Assembly: GCA_013152715.1 (NCBI GenBank)
Contig: JAADFU010000200.1
Span: forward strand, 1-64,000
DNA from: Calditrichota bacterium
GTDB taxonomy: Bacteria; Zhuqueibacterota; Zhuqueibacteria; Thermofontimicrobiales; Thermofontimicrobiaceae
Direction: 5' to 3'
DNA: 64,000 nucleotides
The notes below the pieces were generated by a model. The model made no database searches and was not told the DNA's origin. It saw nothing but the letters and a program-made list of their open reading frames with translations. A program made the position numbers and the translations under genes. Positions 1-9,548 of the stretch are shown in pieces; position 1 is the stretch's first letter, and each line of letters begins with the position of its first letter.

Positions 1-753
1 TGTGGTTTAATTTGGTTTTCATAATTTCTTTTATTTAACTATGAGTCCCCTCTAAAAAGCCCCTTTTCTCAAACCGCCAATTTGGCATTTTGGGGTAAGG
101 ATCGGGCATTTTTTTCAGCAATTGAAAGCAAAACGTAAAAAATATTTCGAGAATAAGACTTTTTTCGGTGTTCTTTGATAAAAAATAAAGAAAAGAGCAA
201 TAGCTCCTTTACTAATATGAATGACCAGTTGAAATTTTGAAATATTGGGAAAATTTCAACTGGTCATTCATATAAATTATTTTTATGTATAGCTTAACCT
301 ATTAATGTTAATAATGTTATCTATTTTTACTCTACGGAAAAGGGGGTAAAACTTAAAAAACCGTTGAAACGGTTGACGGATTTTTTCTTTAGCTTATCGA
401 ACACCATGATAAATCATAGTGATTATTCAAGGGAAAATTGAACCAGCACCGCATTTATTGTGATGTTAACAAAATATAAAATAAGTAGTTAACTGCTTCA
501 TTAGTTTTGTTGGTACTCACTCAATTTACTAAGTTTTCGGAATTGCTTCCCATCCCAGTGATAAAAAAACTTTAGTCCCCAATAAAGCAAAATGCAAAGC
601 ACTGCGTTGCTATGTCCAATTTAAAAATCGATTGAAAATTGCTTTTGCGGCTGTGGCGAGTTGGGATCATAGATTAGAATAGATGAACTGCACGGAACTT
701 TTTCCTGTTGGTGAGGTGAAAATCAAGAATTTTGAACAGTATGGGTTGGGTGA
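1..753. other. Long non-coding stretch before the first gene
   Basis: AT-rich region with no convincing gene. The only clear structure is the perfect inverted repeat at 215-273. A 150-base open frame at 533-682 on the plus strand (ending ...AAVASWDHRLE, then stop) reads like protein but has no start codon of its own, so it may be the decayed tail of a lost gene. No confident promoter was found for the gene at 754. Confidence 0.5.
215..273. repeat. Perfect inverted repeat, AACTGGTCATTC family copy A
   Basis: Two 24-base arms (215-238 and 250-273) are exact reverse complements around an 11-base loop. The arm core AACTGGTCATTCAT recurs near 11382 and 41543, so this is one member of a dispersed repeat family. 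Copy A consists of the arms only and lacks the internal hairpin seen in the copy at 41399. It could fold as RNA, but no T-run follows, so a simple terminator is less likely than a miniature mobile or REP-like element. Confidence 0.85.
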
Positions 754-1515
754 ATGTTTGAGAAGCAGAGATTTCTGGAAAAATATTCATTGACAGGCAA
801 AGAGTTAGCGGGTTTAGGAATTTCCTGGCAAACACTGAATAAAATTTACGATCATTATGCTGGCATTCGGGATTCTCATTTGCCGACAGCAAAATATGTT
901 GCCGGGGAATTGAGTCAGACACCGCATATTCATTTTGTAAAATATCGTTTGAAAGATCCGGATCATCTGATTGAGAAAATCATTCGTAAAAAGATGGAGC
1001 ATCCGGAACTGCAAATCGATGAATTGAATTATTCCGAAATTATTACAGATCTCATCGGCGTTCGCGCCATTCATTTGTTTAAGCGGGATTGGATTTACAT
1101 CCATAAATTTATCACTTCCACGTGGCCGCTGAAATCGGAGCCCAAAGCTTATGTTGGTTGCTCCACTGATGAGAAAATCATCCGCGAATATAGCAAAAAT
1201 CACTGCATTGTCCGAACCCACCCTTATGGCTATCAGTCGATCCATTATTTGGTCATTTGCCAGAATAAAAAAGCGGAACAAATCGTGGAAATTCAGATGA
1301 GAACTATTCTCGAAGAAGCCTGGAGCGAAATCGATCACCAGATTCGTTATCCGTATCAGAGCGATGATCCGCTGATTTCGGAATACTTGAAGATTTTCAA
1401 CGGACTGATTGAGCAGTTAGATCAAATGGGCGGCGTGATACGCTCGTTGAAAAATGGAAAGGCAAATGGGAAACTAATTTTAAACTCACCTCTCGGGAAG
1501 AAAAATAGGGAATGA
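754..1515 (+). CDS. RelA/SpoT-domain protein, probable small alarmone synthetase
   Basis: Predicted to transfer pyrophosphate from ATP to GDP or GTP, making (p)ppGpp in the cytoplasm. The 253-residue protein has the synthetase motifs in order: KYRLKDP at about 63-69, DLIGVR at 99-104, GYQSIHY at 159-165, EIQMRT at 179-184 and WSEIDH at 190-195. There is no HD hydrolase domain before it and no TGS or ACT domain after it, so it matches stand-alone synthetases rather than long RelA/Spo proteins. The N-terminal 45 residues are helical and family-specific. No strong ribosome-binding site precedes the ATG at 754. It stands alone, with a separate promoter following it for the ATPase operon. Domain call secure; catalytic activity is inferred. 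Confidence 0.85.
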   Translation: MFEKQRFLEKYSLTGKELAGLGISWQTLNKIYDHYAGIRDSHLPTAKYVAGELSQTPHIHFVKYRLKDPDHLIEKIIRKKMEHPELQIDELNYSEIITDLIGVRAIHLFKRDWIYIHKFITSTWPLKSEPKAYVGCSTDEKIIREYSKNHCIVRTHPYGYQSIHYLVICQNKKAEQIVEIQMRTILEEAWSEIDHQIRYPYQSDDPLISEYLKIFNGLIEQLDQMGGVIRSLKNGKANGKLILNSPLGKKNRE

Positions 1516-1521
1516 AAAAAT

Positions 1522-1550
1522 TTGACTCACTATTATTGGGACTTTAAAAT
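1522..1550 (+). promoter_or_regulatory. Sigma-70-type promoter for the V-ATPase operon
   Basis: TTGACT at 1522-1527, a 17-base spacer and TAAAAT at 1545-1550 match the housekeeping consensus well. It lies just after the alarmone synthetase gene and about 140 bases before the first small gene of the ATPase operon. Confidence 0.6.
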
Positions 1551-1690
1551 TATTTTACCCATAATTATTTTGTCTTTTTTTGTTGCGACGCCTCGATATT
1601 AAAAAATGAAAAACCACAAAAAACGCTTGCTTATTTTAGAGAAATTTAGTATTCTTTGGTTTCTCTTAAATGACGGAATCGAGGGATAAA

Positions 1691-1876
1691 ATGGGACAAT
1701 ATTCATCGCAAGCGAGGGTTCGGATTTGGTTTGGATTAGCCGCTACAATTACAGCGGGAATCGTACTGAGCAAATTAATGGAAAGCTGGATCGCCGGCTT
1801 GTTGCTCAGCATTCCGGTCGGGCTGGCGATCACGGTTCGCTGGGCAAAGGCGGCGATGAACAAAAATAAATCGTAA
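1691..1876 (+). CDS. Small two-helix membrane protein at the head of the V-ATPase operon
   Basis: Predicted protein of 61 residues with a basic N-terminus and two hydrophobic segments separated by a short polar turn, ending in a basic tail. The ATG at 1691 is preferred because GAGGG stands six bases upstream; an in-frame ATG at 1670 lacks such a site. No family is recognised. Its place between the promoter and subunit E suggests an ATPase assembly or accessory role, by analogy with small AtpI-like membrane proteins of F-type operons, but there is no sequence similarity to support this directly. Confidence 0.55.
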   Translation: MGQYSSQARVRIWFGLAATITAGIVLSKLMESWIAGLLLSIPVGLAITVRWAKAAMNKNKS

Positions 1877-1941
1877 CAAAAAAATTATCAGGCTTTTTTG
1901 TTGAGAGCGGATTTTTTATGATAAATGCAGGAGGAAGATCG

Positions 1942-2544
1942 ATGGATGTCAAGTTAGACAGCCTGATTGAAAAGATCAGAAAAGAAGGAATCGAGGAAGG
2001 AAAAAAGGGCGCTGATGAGTTGATTCGCGACGCACAGAAAAAGGCGGAAAAAATTGTCGCCGATGCGAAAAAAGAGGCAGAGAAGATTGTTGAAGATGGG
2101 AAGGAACAGGCGGCACATTTTCAAGCTAATGCCGAAGCTGACATTAATCAGGCGGCGCGAGATACGGAACTGCTGCTGAAAGAGAAAATTTTGGCGACAT
2201 TCGATTTGGTTTTCAAGCGGGAAGTGGACGCGACGCTGAAGCCTGATTTCATGGCTTCGCTGATTCAGAAATTAGTGACCGACTGGGTGAAAGGCCGCGA
2301 CGTGGACGTGATTGTCAGCGAAGATGACAAAAAGAAATTGGAGACGCTGCTATTTAAAGGTTTGAAAAAGGAAATCAAAGATACAATTTCTTTGCGCGTG
2401 AGTCGTGAAGTGAGCAGCGGATTTCGTGTTGGCATTAAAGAAGATCAGGTTTTTTATGATTTTAGTGATGATGCAATAATTGACGTGATGAGATCGTTGA
2501 TGAACCCGAAATTGAAAGAAATTCTGGACAGAAAAGATGGATAA
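1942..2544 (+). CDS. atpE: V-type ATP synthase/ATPase subunit E
   Basis: Peripheral-stalk subunit that joins the catalytic A3B3 head to membrane subunit I. The 200-residue product has a long charged N-terminal helix rich in Lys, Glu and Ala (residues about 1-85), followed by a globular C-terminal domain, the usual E-subunit layout and length. The ATG at 1942 is chosen because AGGAGG lies eight bases upstream; an earlier in-frame ATG at 1918 lies before that site. It overlaps the DUF2764 gene by eight bases, indicating translational coupling. Confidence 0.9.
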   Translation: MDVKLDSLIEKIRKEGIEEGKKGADELIRDAQKKAEKIVADAKKEAEKIVEDGKEQAAHFQANAEADINQAARDTELLLKEKILATFDLVFKREVDATLKPDFMASLIQKLVTDWVKGRDVDVIVSEDDKKKLETLLFKGLKKEIKDTISLRVSREVSSGFRVGIKEDQVFYDFSDDAIIDVMRSLMNPKLKEILDRKDG

Positions 2545-3064
2545 ATATTACTTCTTGGTGGCTGAGTTACCGACGTTATTTTTTAGCAAAGAACCGGAGC
2601 TTTCAGTTGAATATTTTTTGAGTGAAGCAGAAAAATGGATGTCGGCGCGAGATCTTCAAATTTTGTCTCGGGTTGACATTAATGATTATCTGGTGCACCC
2701 CAAAAGTCCCCGCGTTTTGCGAGATTTTCAACATTTTGAGTCAGCGCTCCGTACGGACCTGGCTCGATTTCGCGAAGAAAAAAAACAAAACATCGATTAC
2801 AAACTCACCTCTGTCCCGCCATCTCTGATCAAAGAAGGAAATCCGCTGGAAGTTGAAATTAAGCTGTTGGAGTTGCGCTGGAAATTGCTGGATGAGATGC
2901 AGCGGGAACACCATTTCGATTTAGCATATTTGATTTTGTACTATCTGAAATTGCAGATTTTGCAGCGGTATGGTACATTTAATAAGGAAAAAGGATTGGA
3001 AAAATTTCAAAAGTTATACGAGGTAATTTATGAGTCAGGCGACAGGAAAGATAACGGGAATTAG
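2537..3064 (+). CDS. DUF2764 family protein of V-ATPase operons
   Basis: A 175-residue, mostly helical soluble protein starting MDKYYFLVAELPTL. Proteins of this type occupy the same slot, between subunits E and A, in the V-ATPase operons of Chlamydia and Bacteroidota. No subunit C or F gene is present here, so this protein may fill a central-stalk role such as that of subunit C; that is inference from position, not motif. It overlaps subunit E by 8 bases and extends 35 bases into subunit A, so all three are probably co-translated. Confidence 0.8.
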   Translation: MDKYYFLVAELPTLFFSKEPELSVEYFLSEAEKWMSARDLQILSRVDINDYLVHPKSPRVLRDFQHFESALRTDLARFREEKKQNIDYKLTSVPPSLIKEGNPLEVEIKLLELRWKLLDEMQREHHFDLAYLILYYLKLQILQRYGTFNKEKGLEKFQKLYEVIYESGDRKDNGN

Positions 3065-4772
3065 CGGAAACATGGTGGCCGTTGCTTTTGACGGAAATAT
3101 CATGCAGAACGAAGTGGCATATATTATTAAAGCTGAAGAACGTTTGAAATCGGAGATCGTCCGCATCGGCGACGGTGTGGCGTACTTGCAGGTTTTCGAG
3201 AGCACTAAAGGTTTGAAAGTCGGTGATGATGTGGAATTTAGCGGCGAGCTCCTCTCGGTGCAGTTGGGTCCCGGGCTTTTGGGACAGATTTACGACGGAT
3301 TACAAAATCCGTTGCCCCATCTGGCGGAAAAGTACGGATTTTTCCTGCCGCGCGGCGTGGAATTGCCGCCTCTTGATGAAGAAAAGACTTGGGAATTTAC
3401 CCCGGCAGTGAAAAAGGGGGACGTTGTGGTTTCGGGTATTCCTCTGGGCCATGTGCCCGAAGGAATTTTTCAACATGCGATCATGATTCCTTTTTATTTT
3501 TCCGGAGAGTTCACGGTGGAGTCGATTGCCGGTAAAGGAAAATATAAGATTACCGATAAAATCGCCGTCATCAAAGACGAAAAGGGTCACAAACATGATA
3601 TCACGATGACATTTAGCTGGCCGGTAAAAATTTCTATTACTGCGTATCGGGACAAAATCGTTCCTACGGAGCCGCTGGTGACGCAGGCGAGAATTATTGA
3701 CACTTTTTTTCCGGTGGCAAAAGGCGGAACTTTTTGTATCCCCGGTCCTTTTGGCGCGGGAAAGACAGTGTTGCAGCACATTCTCAGTCGTCATGCACAG
3801 GTGGACATTGTGATCGTTGCTGCCTGCGGCGAGCGCGCCGGTGAAGTTGTTGAATTGCTGCGAGAATTTCCCGAACTGGAAGATCCGCGCACGGGAAAAA
3901 CTTTGATGGATCGAACAATTATCATTGTGAATACCAGTTCCATGCCCGTGGCGGCGCGCGAGGCATCGGTTTACACCGCAGTAACGCTGGGAGAATATTA
4001 TCGACAAATGGGATTGGATGTGCTACTGCTGGCGGATTCCACTTCCCGCTGGGCGCAGGCGATGCGCGAGCTTTCCGGGCGATTGGAAGAGATACCCGGC
4101 GAGGAAGCTTTTCCGGCATATCTGGAATCGAGAATTGCTGAATTTTATGAACGGTCGGGATTGGTGGAATTGCACACCGGAAAAATGGCGAGTTTGACCA
4201 TTGGCGGGACAGTGAGTCCGGCGGGCGGAAATTTCGAGGAGCCTGTAACACAGGCAACACTGAAAGTGGTCGGCGCCTTTCTCGGGTTGTCCAGGGATCG
4301 CGCCAATGCGCGGCGGTTTCCTTCGATTCATCCGCTGGAGAGCTGGAGTAAATACGATAGTTTTATTGATAAGCAAAAAATATTTGAATCTCAGGAAATG
4401 TTGAGAAGAGGAAATGAAGTCGGGCAAATGATGATGGTTGTCGGCGAAGAAGGCACGTCCATTGAGGATTTTCAAAATTATTTGAAATCAGAATTTTTGG
4501 ACAACGTCTATTTGCAGCAAAATGCTTTTGACAAAGTGGACGCTGCGACGAGCAAGGACAGGCAAATTTATATTTTTGATAAAGTAAAGAGAGTTCTGGA
4601 TACAAATTTTGCATCAAAAGACAAAGACGACGCGCGAAAGTTATTCAATCGCTTGCGTCAATTTTTCATTGATTGGAATTATATTGACATGGAGACGGCC
4701 GAGTTCAAAAAACAGGAACAGGCGATAGACGAATTAATAAAGGAGCACTCGGGAAATGAGAAAGGTTTATAA
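3030..4772 (+). CDS. atpA: V-type ATP synthase/ATPase catalytic subunit A
   Basis: Nucleotide-hydrolysing subunit of the V1 head. The 580-residue length is typical. The N-terminal beta-barrel (about 1-70) is followed by the subunit-A-specific insertion, then the Walker A loop GPFGAGKT at 239-246 (catalytic Lys245) and the signature around [16 protein letters not shown], where the arginine-containing segment and [16 protein letters not shown] are highly conserved. The helical C-terminal domain is complete. The start lies inside the preceding gene and the end overlaps subunit B by 17 bases, so expression is coupled. Confidence 0.97.
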   Translation: MSQATGKITGISGNMVAVAFDGNIMQNEVAYIIKAEERLKSEIVRIGDGVAYLQVFESTKGLKVGDDVEFSGELLSVQLGPGLLGQIYDGLQNPLPHLAEKYGFFLPRGVELPPLDEEKTWEFTPAVKKGDVVVSGIPLGHVPEGIFQHAIMIPFYFSGEFTVESIAGKGKYKITDKIAVIKDEKGHKHDITMTFSWPVKISITAYRDKIVPTEPLVTQARIIDTFFPVAKGGTFCIPGPFGAGKTVLQHILSRHAQVDIVIVAACGERAGEVVELLREFPELEDPRTGKTLMDRTIIIVNTSSMPVAAREASVYTAVTLGEYYRQMGLDVLLLADSTSRWAQAMRELSGRLEEIPGEEAFPAYLESRIAEFYERSGLVELHTGKMASLTIGGTVSPAGGNFEEPVTQATLKVVGAFLGLSRDRANARRFPSIHPLESWSKYDSFIDKQKIFESQEMLRRGNEVGQMMMVVGEEGTSIEDFQNYLKSEFLDNVYLQQNAFDKVDAATSKDRQIYIFDKVKRVLDTNFASKDKDDARKLFNRLRQFFIDWNYIDMETAEFKKQEQAIDELIKEHSGNEKGL

Positions 4773-6090
4773 TAAAATTTTACAAATCAGCGGCAATGTG
4801 ATTGCCGTGAAAGCGAGCGATGTGAGTTACGAAGAATTGGCGGAAATAACGACGCGCCGCGGCAAATCTCTGGCTCAGGTGATCAAAATCGAGGCCGACA
4901 TGGTTTCGCTGCAAGTTTTCGCTGGCAGCCGGGGCATTTCCGTGAATGACGAGGTGCGATTTTTGGGACGACCCATGGAAGTGACTTTCTCTGATGACAT
5001 GCTGGGCAGAATTTTTGACGGCGCCGGCAATCCGCGCGACAAAGGGCCGCAATTGACAGATTTGCTGATTCCTGTGGCGGGTCCCAGCGTCAATCCGGCG
5101 AAGCGAATCATTCCTAAACGCATGATCCGCACCAATATTCCCATGATTGATGTTTTTAATTCGCTGGTTGTGTCCCAGAAATTGCCCATTTTTTCCATTT
5201 CCGGCGAGCCGTACAACGAGTTGCTGGCGCGCGTGGCAATGCAGGCGGAAGTGGATATGATTATTTTGGGCGGCATCGGCCTGAAATATGACGAGTACAT
5301 GAAATTTAAAAATACGCTGGAAGAGGGAGGAGCCCTTTCTCGCTCCATATTTTTCATGAATACGGCGTCTGATCCTATCGTGGAAAGTTTGATGGTTCCG
5401 GATCTGGCGTTGGCTGTGGCGGAAAGATTTGCTTTGAAAGGCAAGGAAGTGCTGGTGTTGCTCAGCGACATGACTAATTTCTCCGATGCGCTCAAGGAAA
5501 TCGCCATTACCATGGAACAGGTTCCTTCCAATCGCGGCTATCCCGGCGATCTTTACAGTCAATTGGCGGCGCGTTACGAGAAGGCAGTCGATTTTGAAGG
5601 AGCGGGGTCAATTACAATTTTAGCGGTAACGACTATGCCCGGCGACGATGTCACGCATCCGGTTCCTGACAACACGGGCTACATTACCGAAGGCCAGTTT
5701 TATTTGCACAACGGCTACATTGACCCGTTCGGATCGCTGAGTCGTCTGAAACAAAATGTCAACAGCGCGGATCGCAGTCGGAAAGACCACCGCGCGATCA
5801 TGGATGGCATGATTCAGCTTTACGCTCAATACATGGAAACCGAGGAAAAACGCTCCATGGGTTTCCGTATGAGCGGTTGGGATCAAAAATTGCTCAAATA
5901 TGGCACTCTTTTCAGAAAGGAAATGATGGATTTGTCCGTGAATATTTCGCTGGAACAAGCGCTCGATTTGGGCTGGCAAATTTTGGCGGAATGTTTTACG
6001 CCGGAAGAAACTCGTTTACGCTCCGAATTGATCAAAGAATTTTGGCCTGATAATTCCAAAGCAAAGGTAGCGAGCGATGGCGAAAATTAA
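4756..6090 (+). CDS. atpB: V-type ATP synthase/ATPase regulatory subunit B
   Basis: Non-catalytic nucleotide-site subunit alternating with A in the V1 hexamer. The 444-residue protein has the beta-barrel, the central domain with [14 protein letters not shown] where a true P-loop is absent, and the typical [14 protein letters not shown] and [14 protein letters not shown] segments. The start is inside the end of subunit A and its end overlaps subunit D by 14 bases. Length and motifs are normal for archaeal and bacterial B subunits. Confidence 0.97.
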   Translation: MRKVYNKILQISGNVIAVKASDVSYEELAEITTRRGKSLAQVIKIEADMVSLQVFAGSRGISVNDEVRFLGRPMEVTFSDDMLGRIFDGAGNPRDKGPQLTDLLIPVAGPSVNPAKRIIPKRMIRTNIPMIDVFNSLVVSQKLPIFSISGEPYNELLARVAMQAEVDMIILGGIGLKYDEYMKFKNTLEEGGALSRSIFFMNTASDPIVESLMVPDLALAVAERFALKGKEVLVLLSDMTNFSDALKEIAITMEQVPSNRGYPGDLYSQLAARYEKAVDFEGAGSITILAVTTMPGDDVTHPVPDNTGYITEGQFYLHNGYIDPFGSLSRLKQNVNSADRSRKDHRAIMDGMIQLYAQYMETEEKRSMGFRMSGWDQKLLKYGTLFRKEMMDLSVNISLEQALDLGWQILAECFTPEETRLRSELIKEFWPDNSKAKVASDGEN

Positions 6091-6688
6091 ATACACCAAA
6101 AATGAGCTCAAGGCGCAGAAGGAAAATCTGAAACGATTCACACGTTATCTGCCAACATTGGAATTGAAAAAAAAGCAACTGCTGGTAGAGATCCGCACGC
6201 GGCAAAATACAATTGATCAATTACAGTCGGAATTAGAGAGAATGGAAAAATCTGTCACCAAATGGGTGGATGTATTTGCCGAAGAAGTTGATTTGTCCCA
6301 GTTCTTCAAACTGAAAACCGTTCAATTAGGCGAAGATAACATCGCCGGAATAGACATTCCGGTTTTTGAAAAAGTCAATTTTGAAGATCGGGATTACAAT
6401 TTGATGGACACGCCGCTCTGGGTGGATTCGGGAATTGACGCTGCCAAGGCGCAGATTCGCAAAAGGGAAGAGTTGAAAGTGGCCAACGAGCAGCTTCATA
6501 TTTTGAACGAAGAATTGCGCATCACTATTCAGCGTATTAAATTGTTCGAGGAAGTCAAAATCCCTGAGGCGAAAGAAAATATTCGTACCATTCAAATTTT
6601 TCTGGGCGACCAGTTGACCGCGGAAGTCGTGCGAGGGAAGATTGCCAAGGCAAAGATAGAGAAGAAGAAAGAGGTGAGCCGCGTATGA
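6077..6688 (+). CDS. atpD: V-type ATP synthase/ATPase subunit D
   Basis: Central rotor shaft that turns inside the A3B3 head. The 203-residue product is two long coiled-coil helices (about 5-70 and 130-200) with a variable middle part, the expected subunit-D architecture. It overlaps subunit B at its start and subunit I by four bases (ATGA) at its end. No separate subunit F, the usual partner of D, is visible in the operon. Confidence 0.92.
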   Translation: MAKIKYTKNELKAQKENLKRFTRYLPTLELKKKQLLVEIRTRQNTIDQLQSELERMEKSVTKWVDVFAEEVDLSQFFKLKTVQLGEDNIAGIDIPVFEKVNFEDRDYNLMDTPLWVDSGIDAAKAQIRKREELKVANEQLHILNEELRITIQRIKLFEEVKIPEAKENIRTIQIFLGDQLTAEVVRGKIAKAKIEKKKEVSRV

Positions 6689-8457
6689 TTGTGAAGATGA
6701 AAAAAGTTGTGATTTTGCTTGCGGAACGCCATCGTGATTCAGCGCTCAAGAAATTACGCAAGTTGGGCGTTTTGCACCTGCAGCCGGTGCAGATGCCGAT
6801 TTCCGATGATATTCAGATGCTTGAAAATAAAATCGAGCAAGTCGATCGCGCGCTCAAATTGATTTCTTCTGAAACTGATAAAGAGAAAAAGCTCAGCTTT
6901 GAAAAATCAGCGAGCGCAGTAGAGAAGATTTTGTCTCTGCATCAGGAACAGGAAAAATTGTCCGCGGAAAAAGCGGAATTGCTTCCGATGCGAGACTGGT
7001 TTGAAAAATGGGGCGCGGTCTCCGGCGAGTCGCTGAAGGTGCTGAAAGAAAACGGAATTCTTGTTCGTTTTTATCAGGCGGACAAAAAGGCGCTGAAAGA
7101 AATACCGGAAGATAAAATTGTTCACATTGCCCACGAAGATCAGGGAATAGTCTATCTCGCGCTCTTCGGCAGAGATGAAGATGACCGGATCGACCTGCGC
7201 GAGGTGCAAATTCCGGCGAAGGAATTTGTTGAAATTCAATCGCGAATTGCAGAGATTGAATCGGAGCAGAAAAAGATCGAGAAAGAGTTGAGTGAATTTG
7301 CTCGAAGTCGCGGTGCGCTCATTGAGTATCGGCAAAGTTTAGAAAAACAATCAGAAATCAGCCGAGCGAAATACAGCATGGGGGAAGTCGGAGAGATTGT
7401 TTATCTGCAAGGATTTTGCCCCATCGAAACAGTGGAGAAAGTGGAAAGCTTAGCCGAGAAAGAAGGCTGGGGCTATTTGATCGATGATCCCGACGAGCCG
7501 GCGGACGTTCCCACGCTGCTGCGAAATCCGAAATGGGTGGAGATTATCAAGCCGTTGTTTGATTTCATGGGAACGCTACCCGGTTACAACGAAAAGGACG
7601 TCAGTCTCGTTTTTTTGGCGTTTTTCAGCGTATTTTACGCCATGATTGTCGGCGACGCCGGCTACGGCTTGATTTTTTTGCTGGGCACGCTGTTTTTTGA
7701 TTTGAAAAAGAAATCGAAATCGCGCGACTTTTTTCGGCTGATGTACCTGCTCAGCATCACGACCATTATCTGGGGCGTGATAACCGGCACTTACTTTGGC
7801 GCAGAAAAAATTTCCCAATTGCCATTTTTGAAAATTTTTATCATCAACGATATTTACAGCTTTAATCCGCGCTCGAGTGAATTTATCATGCAATTAACTT
7901 TTATCATCGGCGTCGTTCATTTGAGCATCGGACATTTGATGAGTGCATTTCAGCGGATAAATTCGCTCACAGCTCTGGCGGAAATCGGCTGGGTTTTGAT
8001 TTTGGGGTCGGTCTATTTTATCGCCGACAATATTGTACTCGGCAGCGATCTCTCGGCGCTGACACTGCCGCTGTTGATTGCTGGCGTGGCATTGGTGTTG
8101 CTTTTTGCCAATTTTCAAAAAAATATTATCAAAGGAATTCTATCGACGCTGGGGAATTTACCGCTGGACATCATCAGCGCTTTTTCCGATGTTGTGTCCT
8201 ACATTCGCTTGTTCGCCGTGGGATTGGCGACGGTGATTGTGGCGCAAAGTTTCAATCAGATGGCGCTTGGCTCCGGAATAAATTCAGTCGTGAGCGGCAT
8301 TATCGCTGCGCTGGTACTGTTGCTGGGGCACGGCATCAATCTGGCGCTTTGCGGGATGTCGATTTTGGTACACGGCGTGCGTTTGAACATGCTGGAATTT
8401 TCCGGCCACGTCGGCGTGCAATGGTCGGGCAAGCCGTACCAGCCGTTCAAAGAATGA
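6685..8457 (+). CDS. atpI: V-type ATP synthase/ATPase membrane subunit I
   Basis: Membrane stator subunit that forms the two ion half-channels against the K ring. The 590-residue protein has an N-terminal cytoplasmic half (about 1-290) with long coiled-coil stretches and a C-terminal half with about seven or eight membrane helices. The essential arginine lies in SYIRLFAVG at about residue 508, and a second conserved arginine in HGVRLNMLEF near 566. The ATG overlaps the subunit D stop by four bases. It is followed after about 100 bases by subunit K. Confidence 0.95.
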   Translation: MIVKMKKVVILLAERHRDSALKKLRKLGVLHLQPVQMPISDDIQMLENKIEQVDRALKLISSETDKEKKLSFEKSASAVEKILSLHQEQEKLSAEKAELLPMRDWFEKWGAVSGESLKVLKENGILVRFYQADKKALKEIPEDKIVHIAHEDQGIVYLALFGRDEDDRIDLREVQIPAKEFVEIQSRIAEIESEQKKIEKELSEFARSRGALIEYRQSLEKQSEISRAKYSMGEVGEIVYLQGFCPIETVEKVESLAEKEGWGYLIDDPDEPADVPTLLRNPKWVEIIKPLFDFMGTLPGYNEKDVSLVFLAFFSVFYAMIVGDAGYGLIFLLGTLFFDLKKKSKSRDFFRLMYLLSITTIIWGVITGTYFGAEKISQLPFLKIFIINDIYSFNPRSSEFIMQLTFIIGVVHLSIGHLMSAFQRINSLTALAEIGWVLILGSVYFIADNIVLGSDLSALTLPLLIAGVALVLLFANFQKNIIKGILSTLGNLPLDIISAFSDVVSYIRLFAVGLATVIVAQSFNQMALGSGINSVVSGIIAALVLLLGHGINLALCGMSILVHGVRLNMLEFSGHVGVQWSGKPYQPFKE

Positions 8458-8554
8458 GTTTAGCGAGTTTTTTTGCAAATAAAAAGTGAAAAATAAAACT
8501 GCGGTGAATTCCGCGGTTGAAGGGTTCAACTATTGGATTGAAAGGAGAAACATA

Positions 8555-8995
8555 ATGGTTGCAGGATTAGGAGACATGAGTTTGTCGTTGACGATTGCAG
8601 CGATTGGATCGGCGCTGGGAACAGGAGTCGCGGGCATGGCAGCTATCGGAGCCTGGAAACGCGCATTTCAACAGAACAAAGCAGCGCCGTTCATTTTGAT
8701 CGCCTTTGCCGGCGCGCCGTTGACACAGACGATTTACGGAATGATTTTGAGAAACGCCATTCAGGGAGCGAATTTACCTGCGGAAAGCTATCTTTTTCAA
8801 ATGTTGATCGGCTTCTTTGCTGGACTGGCAATGGGAATGTCTGCCTACATGCAGGGCAAAGCCGCCGCAAAAGCCGCCGACGCGCTCGCGGAAACGGGGA
8901 AAGGATTTGGAAATTATATCATGGTTATTGGAATTATTGAGACGGTGGCGTTGTTTGTGATGGTATTTACGATGACGGCGATACCGAAAGGATAA
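8555..8995 (+). CDS. atpK: V-type ATP synthase/ATPase rotor subunit K, Na+-type
   Basis: Proteolipid that forms the membrane rotor. The 146-residue form starting at 8555 has AAAGGAG just upstream and begins MVAGLGDMSLSLT; a longer in-frame extension has no such site. It is a duplicated hairpin of four membrane helices. The ion-binding Glu129 is in helix 4 (GIIETVALF). Thr57-Gln58 in PLTQ, Gln100 in MQGKA and Glu129 line up with Thr64, Gln65, Gln110 and Glu139 of Enterococcus hirae NtpK, the known Na+ ligands. Helix 2 has Gln where a single-hairpin subunit would have the acid, as in NtpK. Na+ coupling is inferred. Confidence 0.93.
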   Translation: MVAGLGDMSLSLTIAAIGSALGTGVAGMAAIGAWKRAFQQNKAAPFILIAFAGAPLTQTIYGMILRNAIQGANLPAESYLFQMLIGFFAGLAMGMSAYMQGKAAAKAADALAETGKGFGNYIMVIGIIETVALFVMVFTMTAIPKG

Positions 8996-9014
8996 AAAAA
9001 GAACAAAATTTGTT

Positions 9015-9050
9015 GGCTCCTTCTTTAAATTAGGGAGGAGCCTTTTTTTT
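9015..9050 (+). terminator. Rho-independent terminator of the V-ATPase operon
   Basis: GGCTCC at 9015-9020 pairs with GGAGCC at 9037-9042, directly followed by eight T. It lies 20 bases after the subunit K stop codon. Confidence 0.85.
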
Positions 9051-9452
9051 ATTGGCAACAATGGGAAACAGCCACTTTCTGCATAAATCAAAGGCTTCTG
9101 CTTTTCCCTTCTCACTTGTTTTTCTGAATGATTCAAAGTAAAAATTATTTCATTCCTCATTATCGAGAATAATTGAAATTTTTCAAGTGCATCAACTTTT
9201 TTATTGTTTTCCCGATACCCCAAATTTTTACTCCACTTTCTACCACCAATATTTTTCCGGACAAGATTTATAGATATTACTCATTGAGAAATAATAAATT
9301 AATGAGCTTTTCATAGTAAGCTGACCGTCGTAAATATTAGAATTTGTCGGAAATGTTATTTATTTTTTATGGCAAAATAGAGGCAAAAATACCCAGAAAG
9401 TTGCCTTTATCATGGATTTTTGGAAAAAAAATTAAAAAAATAAAAATTTTAC
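9051..9452. other. AT-rich intergenic region before the dcw promoter
   Basis: About 400 bases with no supportable gene on either strand. The notable content is the inverted copy, at 9231-9244, of the MraZ-operator 14-mer found at 9484-9497 (separate entry). The rest is low-complexity A/T. Confidence 0.5.
9231..9244 (-). promoter_or_regulatory. Possible second MraZ-box cluster, inverted
   Basis: Read on the minus strand this is GGTAGAAAGTGGAG, identical to 14 bases (9484-9497) of the operator in front of mraZ. Neighbouring minus-strand bases include TGGTG ten bases before GTGGA and a TGGGG further on, so the ten-base spacing of TGG boxes is partly kept. It may be a second MraZ site acting by looping, or the relic of a duplication. 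Confidence 0.4.
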
Positions 9453-9481
9453 TTGACAATAAGGGAAAAAGTTAGTATAAT
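9453..9481 (+). promoter_or_regulatory. Sigma-70 promoter of the dcw cluster
   Basis: TTGACA at 9453-9458 and TATAAT at 9476-9481 are perfect consensus boxes with a 17-base spacer. Transcription would begin near 9488, placing the MraZ boxes on and just after the start site. Confidence 0.85.
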
Positions 9482-9482
9482 A

Positions 9483-9517
9483 TGGTAGAAAGTGGAGGCA
9501 AAGGGCGCAAAGTGGGT
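9483..9517 (+). promoter_or_regulatory. mraZ: MraZ operator: TGG boxes every 10 bases
   Basis: Four boxes recur at exactly ten-base steps: TGGTA (9483), TGGAG (9493), GGGCG (9503) and TGGGT (9513). MraZ is known to bind TGGGN direct repeats separated by five bases in front of its own operon. The boxes overlap the expected start of transcription, which fits autorepression by MraZ. Confidence 0.7.
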
Positions 9518-9548
9518 ATAGTTCCCAGTACAAGATGCGAGAAAATTT

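Noticed and set aside
533-682. Protein-like open frame (ends AAVASWDHRLE) before the alarmone synthetase
   Set aside because: It lacks any ATG, GTG or TTG at a credible position and no ribosome-binding site; kept only as a possible gene relic.
3300-4617. Long minus-strand open frames inside the V-ATPase subunit A gene
   Set aside because: They are antisense to a highly conserved gene, have unlikely residue composition and no start signals.
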